From NCBI GenBank assembly GCA_902806565.1, contig CADCXA010000016.1:1116001-1180000 (forward strand): a DNA stretch of 64,000 nucleotides, in the 5' to 3' direction. The translations under genes were made by a program, and so were the position numbers. The notes beneath the pieces were generated by a model. It was not told where the DNA came from, made no database searches, and saw only the letters and a list, made by a program, of their open reading frames with translations. Position 1 is the first letter of the stretch; the number at the start of each line of letters is the position of its first letter. Shown here piece after piece: positions 21,885 through 32,794 of this stretch. The DNA comes from Hypoxylon rubiginosum. Lineage: Eukaryota; Ascomycota; Sordariomycetes; Xylariales; Hypoxylaceae.

Positions 21885-22557
21885 TTTGTCGAGTCTTTGT
21901 CTTTTATAATTATTTGATTTACGAGCGCTGTGAAAACCAGGCGAAGAGTTTTTTTTACCTTTGCTGTCGAGTCTTATCTGTCGAGTCTTATCTGTCTAGA
22001 ATGTGGTATGGCAAATTGCTTGGACAAAGAGGTGAAAGCTCTTATATATCCCTTTGGACGCGTTCAAGCGTCGTGGCGCGGTATAGTGACTTGTCCGAGA
22101 CCGCGTTATTACCGTCCTGTCGCGCGCTCAGGTGACTCATTAGGCCTGATGTTCCAAAGGACTTCGGCAATCTTGGCTGTCCGAGCTGACGATCCATGCT
22201 AACGAACCAATCCTCTTATAGGGCGCGCACCCAAACCTGGGGCACATGCGTTTTAGCAAGGAGACGCCATATGAGGAGCTACTAAGCACTATAGGTTCTT
22301 TATATATACCCCGGAACCCCAAAGGCAAGGCTTGGAAAGTAGAGATTGATTTATTCTCTCTATATTCTGCCTGAGAATTGTTTGCGGCTTAGCACTTCAC
22401 GACTAGCTTTCGTCGCTATCCTACTACTGCTGGAAGAGAAGTAGACGTTTTTTATCGCATAGGCTATTCTGGTATACTAGGCGTGATTGATAGATGCTGA
22501 GTAGAGTATTGCGGCCTGTCGTTGGTATTGACATGTAAGGGAAGGGGTTTCCCTAAA
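21885..22557. other. Intergenic region upstream of the DUF7704 gene
   Basis: No gene recognised. It contains the DUF7704 promoter and the 3' flank of the XPG-like gene. Confidence 0.45.
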
Positions 22558-24430
22558 TCAATCTTGACTTGCTTGGCTAAGAATGGCGTAAGGATTAACA
22601 GAAGGAGATCTCTTGGGATCTTTTGGGCGTCCTTTGCGAGAAAGCAGCTCATGATCTCCCCTCCGCCTCTTTTTTGACTCGGTGGGGTCCGTGGAGAGCT
22701 CTATGTTAGGGATTCCAAGTGCGCCCGTAACTATTGCGAGACCTCCTAGGTTCCCAAATTTGGATAGCATATCAAACATGTGTTCAACCGTAGGCCATTC
22801 GGATATAGGAGGAAGCGATGTGAGATATTTATGCAATTTACGCACCGGAGTTGGGAGATTTCCGTCTAGAAAGAGAACGACGTCTAAGATCTGCTTTCCC
22901 ATTCTGAGAGAGTATAAGCAGGCTTGGAATTGGGCCGTGAAGTGTATTAGATCCCACGAATATCCTTCTGTCTCCTCAGGTTGACTCGTTGCCTCGTGAA
23001 TAAGTGCGGCTGATAGAGATGGTCGTTGTTCTGACGTGGACCATTCGACGTCCTGATACACTGCGAATGCTAACCATCGCGTATCTGAAGATGGTAATCT
23101 CTTTGCCAGCTTCTCTAAGATGGTTGTAAGTTCGGCGCAATCGTTTGTTGTCTCTTCTGGAGTAGGAATTTCGACTTGCCGTCCTGTCAATGTTGTCGAC
23201 GGGTCTAATGTACGATACTCGATTACCGTACTAGATTTCTGGGGCATTAAACGTTGGAGAATGCTGTATGCAACCTGTCGGATATTCGTGCTTGCTGTCC
23301 ACGCACTTCTCATGTTTCGGTTTTCAACCACGATTGGTAGAAACATGGAAAGTGTCTCTGGCCCTCGTAAAGTCTTGGTGTCGGATGCCATTGACATTGG
23401 CCCCTTTTCTAGAAGTAAAGCTTGGATGACGACCTCGGATATTCTAGGATCTAAACCAGAGAGTATGCCGAGCACAGGATGATCACTTGGTATATATTCT
23501 TTCAGCTCGAGTTCTCTTATGAAGTCCTGATATTCGGAAGAGTTTAGCGTGTCTTCACGGCTGTCTCGAGCTTTCTGCAAGGCCGTGTTAAACCCCATAT
23601 TGCCTCTCTGTTTCTCGAAGGCAACGCGGGGGAGACCGCCAATATTTGTTAGGCCGAGTTGGGAATTCACGTCATTCAGTGAGATTTTGCATGCCATCAT
23701 ACCAAGCTCCTTGGATGTAGGGTCGGCCGGAACAATGTCCCAGAGGAAAGACACGCTTCCCTTGGGCCCCAGATCTTGAATGAGCAAATCAGAATCACTC
23801 GTCAGCAAAGTGCCGCCATTTTCTCGTACATCTCGAGCGCAGAACGTGTCAGCTTCTCCAGGGACGACCAGGACCAACTCGCGCCAATCTTCGCTGTTTC
23901 TCAATGCCTCAAGAACTGCTGGGACCATGAAAGGGGGTTTGGGTAGCTTGTCGGTTGACGATCGACCAGCTTGTCGCGTCAGCCTCATATCCGCCCGTAT
24001 TAGATCGCTAAATGCATTTTCTGGCGTTCTAGGCGAGCCAGCAAGCTCGGTGGAAAGCAATGCCTTCATGTTCAGTGATTGGGTGAGAAGCCGGTCCCGC
24101 CTAACATCCCATTTACTAGGAGGTAAGTAGCCATCAAAAAATATTTTCCTCCTGTTGAAAATTAGTTACCGGAATCCTTGACAGAGCCTATAATATGACT
24201 TACACATTTACGTCATGATTCTTCAACTCGTTGAGCCAGCCTATGACCATGCGGCTAAGAAGGGAATAAGGGGGTTGACAGACAAATCCGCTTTCAGAGG
24301 GCCGTTGCCTCATACAGGCATCAGAGATGCGATGGACAAGAGCAGGGCCGTCTATTACGACAGTATCACCACTCAATGGTGAGAAGACGCCATAGCGCTG
24401 TACGGCCTGGCCAAAGCCACGGATCCCCAT
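22558..24430 (-). CDS. XPG/asteroid-type flap nuclease-like protein
   Basis: Two exons, 24430-24204 and 24151-22558, with a 52-nt intron (GTAAGT...CAACAG), 606 residues. The N-terminus MGIRGFGQAVQRYG is the typical FEN/XPG start (MGI-G). The first acidic position is in VVIDGPALVHR. The junction restores VRKIFFDGYLPPSKWDVRRDR. The I-region-like acidic cluster is present: PGEADTFCARDV and LLTSDSDLLIQDLG. The C-terminal half is helical with no recognised domain and ends in a basic stretch (SKKRRRGDHELLSRKGRPKDPKR), a likely nuclear signal. The layout matches fungal asteroid-domain XPG proteins of unknown substrate. Nuclease activity is possible, since most acidic residues are kept, but it is unproven. 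Confidence 0.82.
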
Positions 24431-25057
24431 GGCGATGCGATATGTGTCAGGTCAATTACTTTGACATGCTAACCTATGCCCGAATTGTTCATGAAGATTT
24501 CCACCCTAGCCGGGGATATCGCAGATAGGCGGTATACCTAAGAAATTAGGAGACAGGTTAGGCTTTGCCAGGCTGCCTGGCAAGGTTGCCAACCGTTTCC
24601 ACAAAACTGGAAGCTGAAAGAATATTTTTGGACCAATTGAAGCTTGAATAGATCAATTGGGACGAAGTATTGGTAAACACAGCTCAGCCATTTTGGCAGA
24701 ATTTAGCCTAGCTCTCCCGAATGAGGAGTTAAATTTGACGCACGACTTTCCAGGGCTCTAGCCCAGTCTGCCAGTGTGTACCGGAACAATTGGGAACCCC
24801 TACCGATATGCATGGTGCCCTGTGTGCCCTGGCAGCCCTGGGTGGCTGCCCGTGCCCACCGCCCCTGCTCTGCGGGTATCCTTGCTCAGTGCTTCCAAGC
24901 TTCCAAGCCCGAGGTTGCTTATCATTCTCCCTGTCTATCATTCTTCTTACGACCCACGACCCACGACCCACGACCCACGACCCACGACCCACATAAAATC
25001 ATTACTCTTCACTCGCTCACCAAAACTTTTTTCTTTCCTTTCCTCATCATTCACAGC
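24431..25057. promoter_or_regulatory. Divergent promoter region of the XPG-like and PRPP synthetase genes
   Basis: No coding exon. It carries a six-copy heptamer repeat (24949-24990) about 70 bases upstream of the PRPP synthetase start, followed by a pyrimidine-rich leader. Confidence 0.5.
24949..24990. repeat. Heptamer tandem repeat, ACGACCC x6
   Basis: Six perfect copies of ACGACCC (42 bp) in the proximal promoter or leader of the PRPP synthetase gene. Confidence 0.95.
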
Positions 25058-26792
25058 ATGCGAGGAACATTAGTATTTTCCGGCACGTCGTGCCCAGCTC
25101 TCACCGGCAAGATATGTGAGAACCTGGGCATGGCTCCGGCTGAGGCCGACCTGTCTCAATTTTCAAATGTGTGTTCTACCTTTCTACCTCGCTGTCGAAT
25201 GGGTTGAAAATGCAGCCTTAGCCTTGGGCAACGTCTTCACCTTAACACTGACATCGGGCACAATGTATAGGGCGAAACCAGTGTGCGAATCCTGACCAGC
25301 GTGCGAGACAAGGATGTCTTCGTCGTACAATCTGGAAGCCCTACCATCAACGACACTATCATGGAACTACTTATCATGATTTCTGCCTGCAAAGGTGGCT
25401 CGGCCAACAAGATTACTGGTAAGTCTTAGCAATCCTATAGTGGAGGGAATATCGACTATGGGACTGCGGCTAGACGTCGTTGAAGGAGTATCCGCTTGCT
25501 AACTGCTATATGCTTAACGAACAGCTGTCCTTCCCTATTTCCCATACAGCCGGCAATCCAAGAAGAAATCACATAGGGGTGCTATCACTGCTCGAATGCT
25601 TGCGAATCTACTTCATGTGGCCGGCGTTAAACACGTTATCACTGTCGATCTCCATGCCTCTCAGATGCAGGGATTTTTCAAATGCCCCGTCGATAACCTA
25701 CATGCCGAGCCCCTCATTGCTCGCTGGATTCGATTAAATATTCCCAACTGGAAGGAAGCCGTGGTGGTGTCCAAGAATGCCGGTGGAACTAAGAGGGTGA
25801 CGTCGTTGGCCGATGCGCTGAAGCTCAATTTCGGCCTGGTTACTACAGATCGCAAGCGTGCTCATAACATGTCCGCTAGTATGATAATGAACCACCTTGA
25901 CGGATGGGACAATCCTCCGGGATACCTTAATGGGATTCGCCATTCTAGAGGTGTCTCGGAAGACAGAGATTCGGACGGCAACGGCTCGGCGAGATCCTCA
26001 CGAATTATGAGCGAACCTCAGGATTCTCCCAGGCGTGCTGCTGCACCGCCGCTGCGGACTAACAGTCTGACGCGATCGCCATACGCGCGGGCATTTACAC
26101 CTTCTCAATCGCAAACTTCTCCTATCGAAGAGCTGAAGGATGAAGACGAAACCACGGATACACCAGTGTATACCGACGAACGTGCACAAGAAGTGACGCA
26201 GGGGCGGTTGGTCCAGGGCCATGTTGTGCCGGACGACTTCCAGTCCCCAGCACAATCAGACGGCGGCGGCGCAGATGGTAGCCAATCCTACCAAGGTGGT
26301 GATGATGATCCCATGACCATGTCTCATGCTTCTTCTTTCTTTGCACCGGAGCCCCATGCTCTTGGTGGCTCAGCCGACGTTGAAGCATCCTCAGACGAGG
26401 AGGAAGAGAAACTCCGGGATCCCAAGGTTGAGCACATGATTACTCTCGTTGGCAACGTTAAGGACCGCCCGGTGTTGATTGTGGACGACATGATTGACAA
26501 GGCCGGGTCCTGGATTGCCGCAGCTGAAACGGTCGTGAAGCGAGGCAAAGCGAAGAAGGTGTATTGTATGGCCACTCACGGCGTGTTCGGAGCCGATTGC
26601 CTCGAGCAATTGCAGGCTTGCGATTGTATCGACCAGATCATCGTGACCAACAGCTTCCCGATACCCGACAGAAGAGCCAAAAACGCGAGTAAGTTGGTCA
26701 TTCTAGACCTTTCCTATCTATTGGCCGAAGCCATTCGACGAAACCATTATGGCGAATCCATCTCGCCTTTATTCCAACACATGGCGGACTAG
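25058..26792 (+). CDS. Ribose-phosphate pyrophosphokinase (PRPP synthetase), Prs1-like with long insertion
   Basis: Three exons: 25058-25168, 25271-25418 and 25525-26792, 508 residues. The junctions restore FSNGETSVRI and [18 protein letters not shown]. The ATP/divalent-cation signature [12 protein letters not shown] and the PRPP-binding loop [14 protein letters not shown] are present. The enzyme makes PRPP from ribose 5-phosphate and ATP for nucleotide, His and Trp synthesis. Between [11 protein letters not shown] and [11 protein letters not shown] lies an insert of about 165 residues (roughly 218-383), low-complexity and acidic, rich in Ser, Pro, Asp and Glu. Yeast Prs1 and Prs5 carry comparable non-homologous regions linked to cell-wall-integrity signalling, so this is probably the Prs1/Prs5-type subunit of a heteromeric enzyme. 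The subunit assignment is inferred. Confidence 0.9.
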
Positions 26793-27893
26793 ACAGCCCA
26801 CGGTTTTTTATGAGTGTTATGAATGAAACTGCCATGACTTACTGCAGTATTGTATACTTCACGGAGAAATTGACAGGTGAGGTAGCTGGTATCTGGTATC
26901 TGGTATGGCGTCTCGGGGGGGTCAGGACACGGTTTTATTATGGACTTACGGATAGCGTTACGGGACTCAATGAGATACCACATCAAGACTGTCGCAACAG
27001 GTACGTTTCTAAGTTAGAATCCGAACGTGTGCTACTAAGCTTGTGCCTTGATCATTTTCATTTTCTTATACCCCCCAGCGGTGCTATCCTCGGATAGCCA
27101 GGGCTTAACGTCCCTCTAGGACAAGCCTCTGAACGGAACGTTGGCAGATCAGATCTTCCCTTCGGGGATACCACGATGATAGAAGGCCGGACACTCTGAT
27201 ATTCATTATCACATCCTCTTCGGGGGATGGTGGGTGTTTGGCAAGAGAAACCTTCGGACAAATCATTCAGCATGCCAATGGGCATTTAGATGAGGACCTG
27301 GTATACAACCAGCTTCACGAATTATGAAATTGTTTACCTGTCATACTTTTGAAACCTCTGCAGCAAATCATTCCGGATACCTTAGTAACGTAGGTATATA
27401 GTCGTGTATTGCATGGTTGTATACCTTTAGGCAGGTATTATTAACATTGACAATCAACGTCTTCTACTATTAGTGATGGCCTTCAGGTGTGCATACACCT
27501 ACATACGCGTACACCAACATTTACTTGTAATTGGAAGGATTTTCACGCCCCCATAGCGAACCCAGATCCAGATTAGATTCAAGGAAGTTAAGGTTAGGAG
27601 ACATCAATAATGATAAGAAATATATGGTATTAAGGCAACTACGCATGCGTCACATCAGAACTATCGGAAGTGAAGCTATACATGTTACAGAAGACTAACC
27701 ATTAATACAGCAGGAACATGGAGCTAGCCTCCAGTAAGTCATTAAATGACTAGTAGCAGACGAGGTCTGCTATGATCTTCTCTATCGCCCGTCTTTTCGC
27801 CGACGTTACTCGTACAATAACCCTCAAACAAACACACTTGTAGACACCGAGTCCATAATACGTCCATAATACACCGACCGGACTCCGAAGGAC
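26793..27893. other. Convergent intergenic region after the PRPP synthetase gene
   Basis: 3' flanks of two genes; AT-rich. A small GGTATCT repeat is present at about 26885-26905. No gene recognised. Confidence 0.5.
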
Positions 27894-30800
27894 CTAATTA
27901 GCCGCCGAATTTAGGAAAATATCCGGTCCATGTATCTCCTCCAGAAGTCCATCAAATTCCTTCTTATCCAGCTTCTCATTTTCGACCTTGGCATCTTCCA
28001 GCAGGTCCTCCGCGGCCTGGCCGGCCTTGCCCGCGTACCGGATGATCCGCCAACCTCTGCGGAACTCGTCTCGGATAGACACGATGCCGTTGTGGGTGAC
28101 CGTTCTGGCGACATTGTGCTCGTGCTCGAACGGGTCTTCGATGGCGAAGAGGAAGCGGTGACGCACCTCCTTCACCTCTCTGATTTTCGTCGATTGCCCT
28201 ATAAGTGTTATAGGGGCCCCGTCCGGTGACGCGAGCGGCTCAGTTTGAGCCTGAGTCGGCACTTGATGTCTGACATTGCCGCCCCCTGGCGATTGTAGTA
28301 TATTGCTGCTTTCTGCCTCAGCTGGATTGGGAGGGGCGCCCGCCTCAAATTGTACAACTGTCTTGGCTCCTGTCCAGCCTTTCTCTTGCTTCGACAATAG
28401 ACCTCCGTGGGTTCGTAAGCTTAACACATCTCGGCCCCAGTCAAAGCCGCGCTTCTGAATGGTGCTCATCATGTTGCTCTGCGCATAATACTCAAAAAAT
28501 CCTCGCAGTAGAGATCCAACAGACTCTCGGTTCTGGTTGAGCTGGCCTAGGCGAGCTAGTCTCTGAATTTCTTGTTCGTCTCTCCAAAATCGAACATTGC
28601 GGCCTCGACAGGTTGCAATGCCCTCAAGAGCCTCTGCTGGGAGATTCGGATCGGGGGGTGCAAGTTGCTGGAGATTGGGACACACGAATGGCTCTGCAAC
28701 ATTTATGAGGTAGTGCAACACCATAAGGACATAACCGTAGCTACTTAGGGTTCCGCGGTATGGCGTGTTGATACCCCGTGCTTTGGCCCAATGCTTTACA
28801 AAGAGTACCACCGGCCGAACGCGGGGATCAGTAGAGGAGTAACAGCGTAGCAGCAAGGTATTCTGGAGAGCGAGGTGCGCCGAGAAGTTTATATCACACT
28901 GAACGCCGACACCATTCTTAGGAAATTCCAGGCTGTCGTGGTAGCGGTCTCTTGGTTGATTCGGCGAGAGCTTGGATGGATTAGGGAGTTGTCTGATTTT
29001 TTCGATTAATGCAATCGTGCCCTCGGTGGCCGGGACTATGAAATCGGGCGCGTCGGCTACGTGCTTGCCCGCACGTCGTACTTGGAGGATCGCCATGTAT
29101 TCCTCAATGATTGCATGTTGCTCACCACTATAAAAACCCTTCTCGATTGCCCTTTTGTAGTCGGCTACTAGGTGAACAATCTTGTGCTTCATGGTGATCG
29201 TCTTTAGAGTCTTGACTTTACTGCGACGTGCAAAGTGTTCAACTTCTTCTCGCACCTGCCTATCGCGGATACCCGATATGTAGTGCTCGATGACCTGAGA
29301 AACAAGCGTAGGGTCTGGTGATGGGTGATTGTCGGTGAGTTCAGCCATGAGCTCGGCAGTTCGTGCGTGGTATTGTGTGGGTGATTCATATTGATCTTGC
29401 TTGAGTTGTAAGAGTTTAATCAACGGGATCTGGCGAAGTCTCTCGAGGGCTACGTGGACTTCGCGGTTGAATAGAAGAGAATCTGTGCCAAATGATCTCT
29501 TATTATGCAGGATCTTCCAGGCCTGAACAGTTTTGGAGCTCACACCAAATTTTGAGTGACTCGCAATCGTCGCCTGTACTTCCCATAGCATCACAAGTTT
29601 CTCGCCCTCGACTATTGTAAAAACTCCCAGGAGCGACTTGAGGTTAGGTGACTTTGGCATGATGCCGGGACGGAGAGACGGAAGGGATTGCACTCGACTC
29701 CTTAAGTTCTCGTCGCTGAGACCATTGATAAAGGCGCCAGAGACATCGTCGAGAACCTTGTAATCACCGACCGTAAAATCTGCCGCGTTCGACACGGTGA
29801 TATCACGACCGTTCAATCGTCGTAGAATTCGTTTAGCATTACCATAGTAGGTCAGTAAAGATTGATTATCAATTTGTTTCAATGAAGCAAGTTGTTCCTC
29901 ATATGTTTTCTCCAATGCGCCGCTTGGTTGCTGAGAATTTCTCCGTTGGTCACTCAATGGCGAAGAGTTGACCTCAGCTGCAACTACGGAATTCATATGT
30001 TCCGGACCATCATGGTCATCTATGCCATCGTCTACTGCTTCATGAGCGTCGTCTGCCAAACCTTTCTCCCACCTGGCTCGTGCCTCGAGTAAGTCTCGGC
30101 GGAGGGGTTCATGAGGCCTTTCGCAGAGTTTAATGATAGGCACCCGGGTGCGTGTGAGAAGGCGTGCTCCAAAGCCATTTTCAAGTAAGGCTTTCTCGAC
30201 AAGACGGGGGATGGGAGAATCTGGCGAGTCCGGTGATAACAGCGACATGGGAGAGAGTAGACCGAGATCCATGTCTGCTGTTTTCGTAGCAAATCCTGAT
30301 GCCAGGCTTCCAAAGCACTTCAGTTGGACTGTATGAGATTGAAAGTTTGGGATTCCATTGACTTTGATTTCGTATTGATTGATGACATCGCGGCAGATTG
30401 CTTCTACATGAGCACGGAAGTTTTCCTTTTCTGCAATCTCACTAGGTTCGATCTCGGCGTTCATGATGATAGCATGACACAGCTGATCAAGGAGACTACT
30501 TTGGTTCGCGATTTGCTCGGGGCTAAAAGCATACTGGCGCTGCCCGCCAGGATTGTAGAGCGAATGTTGCGAGGGCCGATGGCTACGAGAAGGAAAGGCG
30601 TCTGCCGACACAACATTGACACCCTTTGAGAACGCATCAAAATTGCCCTGCGGCTGTTGATGTTGTTGATGTCTCCAGGGTGGCTGCTGGTTTGGTGAAT
30701 ATAACGGCGCTTGGCCGAATGTGTTTTGATGACGTCTCTGATGTGGAAAGGAAGGGTTGCTCGTTATATCAGTACGGTCCTGGAAGCCACCATGATATGC

Positions 30801-31202
30801 GCCTGGATGAGGATGGGGTGCGTTCTGGTCAGCATTATGCCGCGAAGCGTGCTGGCCATTGTATTGATGAGGGTTCGGATAAGGCCTCGTATCATGAGGC
30901 GCAGGCGCTCTCATATCAATAGGTATAGATAGTTCAGCCTGCATTTGACGACGCTGAGCTTGGTTCGGACGCTTCTTACCCGTCCTAGGAGAAGCCTGTG
31001 CCGTGGTGGGCGGTTGACTGATACTTTGCCATTTTCCGTGGGTTTGGGCTTGGCCCTCGTCGGGATTCCTTTCGAGAGGAGTAGATGCTACCGGAGCGTG
31101 AAGAGGACGAGAAGCTGGTTGATCGGTACTGGTGCTATTATTGAGAATGAGGTTGCGTAAGTGGGTCTCAAGTTGACCGCCGTTGACCTGAGAGGTCTGC
31201 AT
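27894..31202 (-). CDS. Poly(A)/uridylyl RNA polymerase (Cid1/Trf-type nucleotidyltransferase) with large internal insert
   Basis: Single exon, 1102 residues. Residues 1-220 are disordered, rich in Gln, His, Pro and Asn. The polymerase-beta-type palm starts near 235. It shows GSLASGFATKTADMDLG, with catalytic Asp310 and Asp312, and the next strand RVPIIKLCE. The third catalytic strand (GVGVQCDINFSAH, Asp770) comes only about 460 residues later, where Cid1-type enzymes need about 60. The intervening block is mostly helical. The central domain and PAP-associated domain follow (PVVLFVKHWAKARGINTPYRGTLSSYGYVLMVLHYL, VGSLLRGFFEYYAQ). Such enzymes add A or U to RNA 3' ends; substrate and compartment are unknown here. 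All three catalytic Asp are kept, so activity is likely. See findings for the insert. Confidence 0.88.
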   Translation of the reverse strand: MQTSQVNGGQLETHLRNLILNNSTSTDQPASRPLHAPVASTPLERNPDEGQAQTHGKWQSISQPPTTAQASPRTGKKRPNQAQRRQMQAELSIPIDMRAPAPHDTRPYPNPHQYNGQHASRHNADQNAPHPHPGAYHGGFQDRTDITSNPSFPHQRRHQNTFGQAPLYSPNQQPPWRHQQHQQPQGNFDAFSKGVNVVSADAFPSRSHRPSQHSLYNPGGQRQYAFSPEQIANQSSLLDQLCHAIIMNAEIEPSEIAEKENFRAHVEAICRDVINQYEIKVNGIPNFQSHTVQLKCFGSLASGFATKTADMDLGLLSPMSLLSPDSPDSPIPRLVEKALLENGFGARLLTRTRVPIIKLCERPHEPLRRDLLEARARWEKGLADDAHEAVDDGIDDHDGPEHMNSVVAAEVNSSPLSDQRRNSQQPSGALEKTYEEQLASLKQIDNQSLLTYYGNAKRILRRLNGRDITVSNAADFTVGDYKVLDDVSGAFINGLSDENLRSRVQSLPSLRPGIMPKSPNLKSLLGVFTIVEGEKLVMLWEVQATIASHSKFGVSSKTVQAWKILHNKRSFGTDSLLFNREVHVALERLRQIPLIKLLQLKQDQYESPTQYHARTAELMAELTDNHPSPDPTLVSQVIEHYISGIRDRQVREEVEHFARRSKVKTLKTITMKHKIVHLVADYKRAIEKGFYSGEQHAIIEEYMAILQVRRAGKHVADAPDFIVPATEGTIALIEKIRQLPNPSKLSPNQPRDRYHDSLEFPKNGVGVQCDINFSAHLALQNTLLLRCYSSTDPRVRPVVLFVKHWAKARGINTPYRGTLSSYGYVLMVLHYLINVAEPFVCPNLQQLAPPDPNLPAEALEGIATCRGRNVRFWRDEQEIQRLARLGQLNQNRESVGSLLRGFFEYYAQSNMMSTIQKRGFDWGRDVLSLRTHGGLLSKQEKGWTGAKTVVQFEAGAPPNPAEAESSNILQSPGGGNVRHQVPTQAQTEPLASPDGAPITLIGQSTKIREVKEVRHRFLFAIEDPFEHEHNVARTVTHNGIVSIRDEFRRGWRIIRYAGKAGQAAEDLLEDAKVENEKLDKKEFDGLLEEIHGPDIFLNSAAN

Positions 31203-32794
31203 AATGCAATGTTACGAAGAGATACTTGGTATCAAGATCAAAATCTGGGGCCGTAATGTGTGGTCCAAGCTGAGTCCGGGGTTGTGAAGTCTAGATGCTT
31301 CTATGACACAGCTTGTCGGCGATCCAAGTAGATCTCCACACTCCACAGAGGACGACTTATGACTCGTGGTGGTTAGGGATTTGAGTACTAATCCATACCT
31401 GACAGTCAGAGGTTCATATTTATAGTGGCATAGAGTCCAGAGTCCAGAGTCCAGGTTCCAGGTTCCAGGTTCCAAGAAGACAAGCTGAAACTTGTGTATG
31501 GGGAAAAGTAGAGTTAACCCTTGACACGTCAAAGTTGGCCTTGAAAGTCAGGACTCAGAAGACTGGAAGAGCAGGATTACAGCTTGGTTAATGCTTCTCC
31601 CAATGAGGGCGGCTAGAAAGGCAAGCTGATGGTCCGCAAGATGAGATGCTGCATGCAGGGTTGAAGCAAACCCCAATTATTTGCCAATGGTACGATGCTA
31701 GAAGCTGTGTTGAGATCTGATGACTCGGATGGGTCTCGGCGTCAGAAGGGCGAAAAGGCTACCAGAGAATCAATAGCCGAAGACGCATCACCAGAGGGCG
31801 TCTCACAAAAAGAGAAGATGAGGAGCTGGGGTCTGTTTAGATCACATTCTTAGCTGAGATGTGAGATGGCGAGTACTCGATGCCAGTGTGCTGGGACAAC
31901 GACGGCGAATTGATTGGCTGCATTAGAGAATAAATTCGGAAGTATTGGGCTGGCAGTAAAAGCTTCCACCAGTGACGTGCCTTGGCTGTATTGCAGACAA
32001 AGTACCCAGTACTTTTGCATGTAGCAAACACACTGTACAAGAAGGTTAATCATGGCCCCCAATTGAAGCCGCAGACAAACTGTTACAAGCTCTTAGGTAC
32101 CAGTGACGTTATGAGTAGTACCCTGAAAGTGTCAAAGAGCCGCCCCCACTAATCTACGTAAGTACTTAGGTACATTTCAGTCTTTTAATCTCAATGTAAG
32201 AGGCTTTCTGGCCCGTGCCTCTTGCATATTGCCTTTGTTTGAAATTTGTGATTGGTTCTAATAATTCAAACAATTCAGTTGATCAGAAAGATACATGCCG
32301 ATAAGCCAAGGAGAGAAAAAAATTATAAATTATTAAAATAAGCCAGGTACTGCAACTGTACTTACCGCACGGTGTAGCCGATTAGGGTAAGGCGTTCAGG
32401 CGCAGAACAATCAACCTTGGGAAAACTAGAGGCTTTGCAGGCAGGTGCCGCATTCGACCCACTACAAGCACTGACTAAACCTCGATACCTTGTAGCCTTC
32501 CAACTTCCATCATTCCCGTCAACTGCTTTTGACTGCCAAATGCCAACTGGTATCCAATCCTTTCTTCTTCATCCACGTACATTTTCCTTGTACTTTCTCT
32601 CCCACACAAACATCTGACACACACCTCTTAACGTTAGCTAGAGGTCGGAATATTGGTATTGAAAGTACTCTACAACAGTAATATCTTTCAAATCGCCATT
32701 CCCCATTCCCTTCCACCGCAACCCTACGCGACTGACCTACTTTTCGCGACCCGAGATTTGCTGGTGACAAATCACCACCTTCTGCGTTGCCACC
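31203..32794. promoter_or_regulatory. Divergent intergenic region between the nucleotidyltransferase and TFIIF alpha genes
   Basis: 1.6 kb with no recognised coding exon. It contains a six-copy degenerate heptamer array at 31434-31475, about 230 bases upstream of the nucleotidyltransferase start. Small frames here have no motifs. Confidence 0.45.
31434..31475. repeat. Heptamer tandem repeat, AGTCCAG x3 then GTTCCAG x3
   Basis: Six 7-bp units in a row: three AGTCCAG, then three GTTCCAG-type units (the last ends AA). The two halves differ by two bases, as expected if an array diverged and each half then re-expanded. Confidence 0.93.

Noticed and set aside
24949..24990. Short tandem array as a CRISPR
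   Set aside because: Seven-bp direct repeats without spacers in a eukaryotic genome; an ordinary minisatellite.
24776..25057. N-terminal extension of PRPP synthetase (open frame upstream of the start)
   Set aside because: The frame runs through the heptamer repeat and pyrimidine leader; MRGTLVFSG at 25058 is the family start.
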